In this document: positions 13,629-14,302 of the stretch, piece after piece
How positions within the stretch are numbered: position 1 is the first letter of the stretch
How the letters are laid out: every line of letters begins with the position of its first letter
Assembly (NCBI GenBank): GCA_964462125.1
Contig: CAYWXT010000139.1
Span: forward strand, 1-14,302
Source: JAWLFY01 sp964462125
GTDB lineage: Bacteria > Planctomycetota > Planctomycetia > Pirellulales > Pirellulaceae
Direction of reading: 5' to 3'
DNA length: 14,302 nt
The notes under the pieces: model-generated
What the model was told of the DNA's origin: nothing
What the model saw: only the letters and a program-made list of their open reading frames with translations
Database searches by the model: none
Program-made: the position numbers and the translations under genes

Positions 13629-14302
13629 TCAGTGCTCGATCACGGCTCGTGAATAACTGATGCGGGCGAACTCTTCGTCGGGCGAGTGAAGCAAGGCTTG
13701 CACCGACGGGTCGATGAGGCTTTCGAGCCATTTCCCCGGCGGCACTTGACGAGACCGCTCATGGAACCGATCGAAAGCGTTGAGAAACACCTCTTCGACG
13801 ATATCGGTCACGGTGACCGAATCCCCCAACCTGGCCAGGATCTCGGGGTAGCGTTCAACCCAGCGTCCAGCCCGTTCGGTGAGCGATTTTTCGAACACAT
13901 CCACCCCCCGACGAAAGGCCTCGTAGTCATCCCGCTCGACCGCGTCGGTCAGTTGCTGCGGATCGAATTCGCCAGTGACGTCGATGTCATGCCGCGTTCC
14001 CTCGGCCTGCTTCATCGTCTCGCTGCCAACCCGCATCCGGTGTTTGTAAGCCCGCACCTTCTTGGTCAATTTTCGAACACAGCGTTCAAAGGCGGCCTGG
14101 ACGCCAATGTCCCGGTCGCCGGTGAACAATGTCCGGCCAGGAAGCACCAAGCTCGTTTTGACGTGATAGTCCCCCGACTTGGCGTGACGCACGACCGTGA
14201 CATGCAGATCCGAGACTGGAAAGTCCTCCACCAGCTCGCGGAGGGTATGCAGTCCATCTTCGAGCTTCTCGATCTCGGCGGCCGCCAAGTCGCAGCCTTT
14301 GG
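13629..14302 (-). CDS. HPF/RaiA-type ribosome-associated domain joined to sigma-70-region-2-like segment (5' end outside window)
   Basis: The frame stays open to the right edge, so the N-terminus is missing; the TTG at 14288 (residue 1 here) is probably internal. Residues 1-88 resemble the ribosome hibernation factor fold: a KLE helix, LHVTVVRHAKSGDYHVKTSLVLPG strands, then DRDIGVQAAFERCVRKLTKKVRAYKHRM, the basic helix that contacts 16S rRNA in HPF/RaiA. After a linker, residues 114-190 look like sigma-70 region 2: AVERDDYEAFRRGVDVFEKSL, TDIVEEVFLNAFDRF (the core-polymerase-binding part), then PGKWLESL. The Arg-rich region 2.4 that reads the -10 box is not seen, and there is no region 4. The usual long-HPF C-terminal dimerisation domain is absent. 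Joint role in ribosome dormancy and transcription is speculation; the HPF call is firmer than the sigma one. Confidence 0.75.
   Translation of the reverse strand, partial: KGCDLAAAEIEKLEDGLHTLRELVEDFPVSDLHVTVVRHAKSGDYHVKTSLVLPGRTLFTGDRDIGVQAAFERCVRKLTKKVRAYKHRMRVGSETMKQAEGTRHDIDVTGEFDPQQLTDAVERDDYEAFRRGVDVFEKSLTERAGRWVERYPEILARLGDSVTVTDIVEEVFLNAFDRFHERSRQVPPGKWLESLIDPSVQALLHSPDEEFARISYSRAVIEH

Noticed and set aside
12397..13731. Possible 440-residue N-terminal extension of the CE15-like protein, since the frame stays open upstream.
   Set aside because: A signal peptide starts cleanly at 12396, and the upstream part is antisense to a well-supported SDR epimerase.
1..14302. Search by eye for a CRISPR array, tRNA/rRNA genes, transposase, integrase or defence-type genes.
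   Set aside because: No repeat-spacer pattern, clover-leaf sequence or matching motif was seen; all longer stretches are filled by the genes listed.

Overview
This GC-rich window reads like ordinary chromosome of a planctomycete, most likely a Pirellula/Rhodopirellula-type member. That is an inference from protein content, not from a marker gene. The pointers are a long di-haem 'cytochrome-c-peroxidase-like' secreted protein, a membrane protein with an N-terminal Cys4 zinc ribbon, a Tat-exported Gfo/Idh/MocA oxidoreductase, a CE15-like esterase, and a ribosome-hibernation (HPF/RaiA) domain joined to a sigma-70-like segment. Twelve protein genes are supported, two of them cut by the window edges. 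I see no tRNA, rRNA, insertion sequence, phage gene, CRISPR array or attachment site.

Layout, left to right. (1) Bases 1-2797, plus strand: the 3' end of uvrB, then a secreted di-haem cytochrome and a DoxX-family membrane protein. (2) 2788-3381, minus strand: a trmL-type tRNA methyltransferase, convergent with doxX (10-bp overlap). Its start codon shares a CATG with the next plus-strand gene. (3) 3380-6273, plus strand: zinc-ribbon membrane protein, HD-domain phosphohydrolase and glucosamine-6-phosphate deaminase (nagB), closely spaced and probably one transcript. (4) 6270-9438, minus strand: a secreted gamma-glutamyltransferase-like proenzyme and a flavin-dependent halogenase-like monooxygenase. 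(5) 9636-10997, plus strand: a Tat-exported Gfo/Idh/MocA oxidoreductase. (6) 11089-12396, minus strand: a secreted CE15-like alpha/beta hydrolase. (7) 12697-13605, plus strand: an extended short-chain dehydrogenase/epimerase. (8) 13629 to the right edge, minus strand: the HPF/RaiA-sigma-like protein.

How the genes relate. The genes are largely independent housekeeping or peripheral functions: DNA repair, tRNA wobble modification, amino-sugar entry to glycolysis, periplasmic peptide/glutathione hydrolysis and polysaccharide handling. No defence or secondary-metabolism cluster is evident. The nagB group and the exported sugar enzymes (Gfo/Idh, CE15-like esterase, epimerase) fit a polysaccharide- and mucopolysaccharide-degrading lifestyle, but the link is inferred.

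The most unusual item is the right-edge gene. An HPF/RaiA-type fold is followed by a segment resembling sigma-70 region 2 through the core-binding part, apparently without the DNA-reading part. Secondary items are an orphan halogenase-like gene with the WxWxIP motif, a CE15-like esterase with serine where the canonical glutamate would be, and a trmL whose acidic N-terminal extension is encoded by a 15-bp imperfect tandem repeat next to a shared divergent start.
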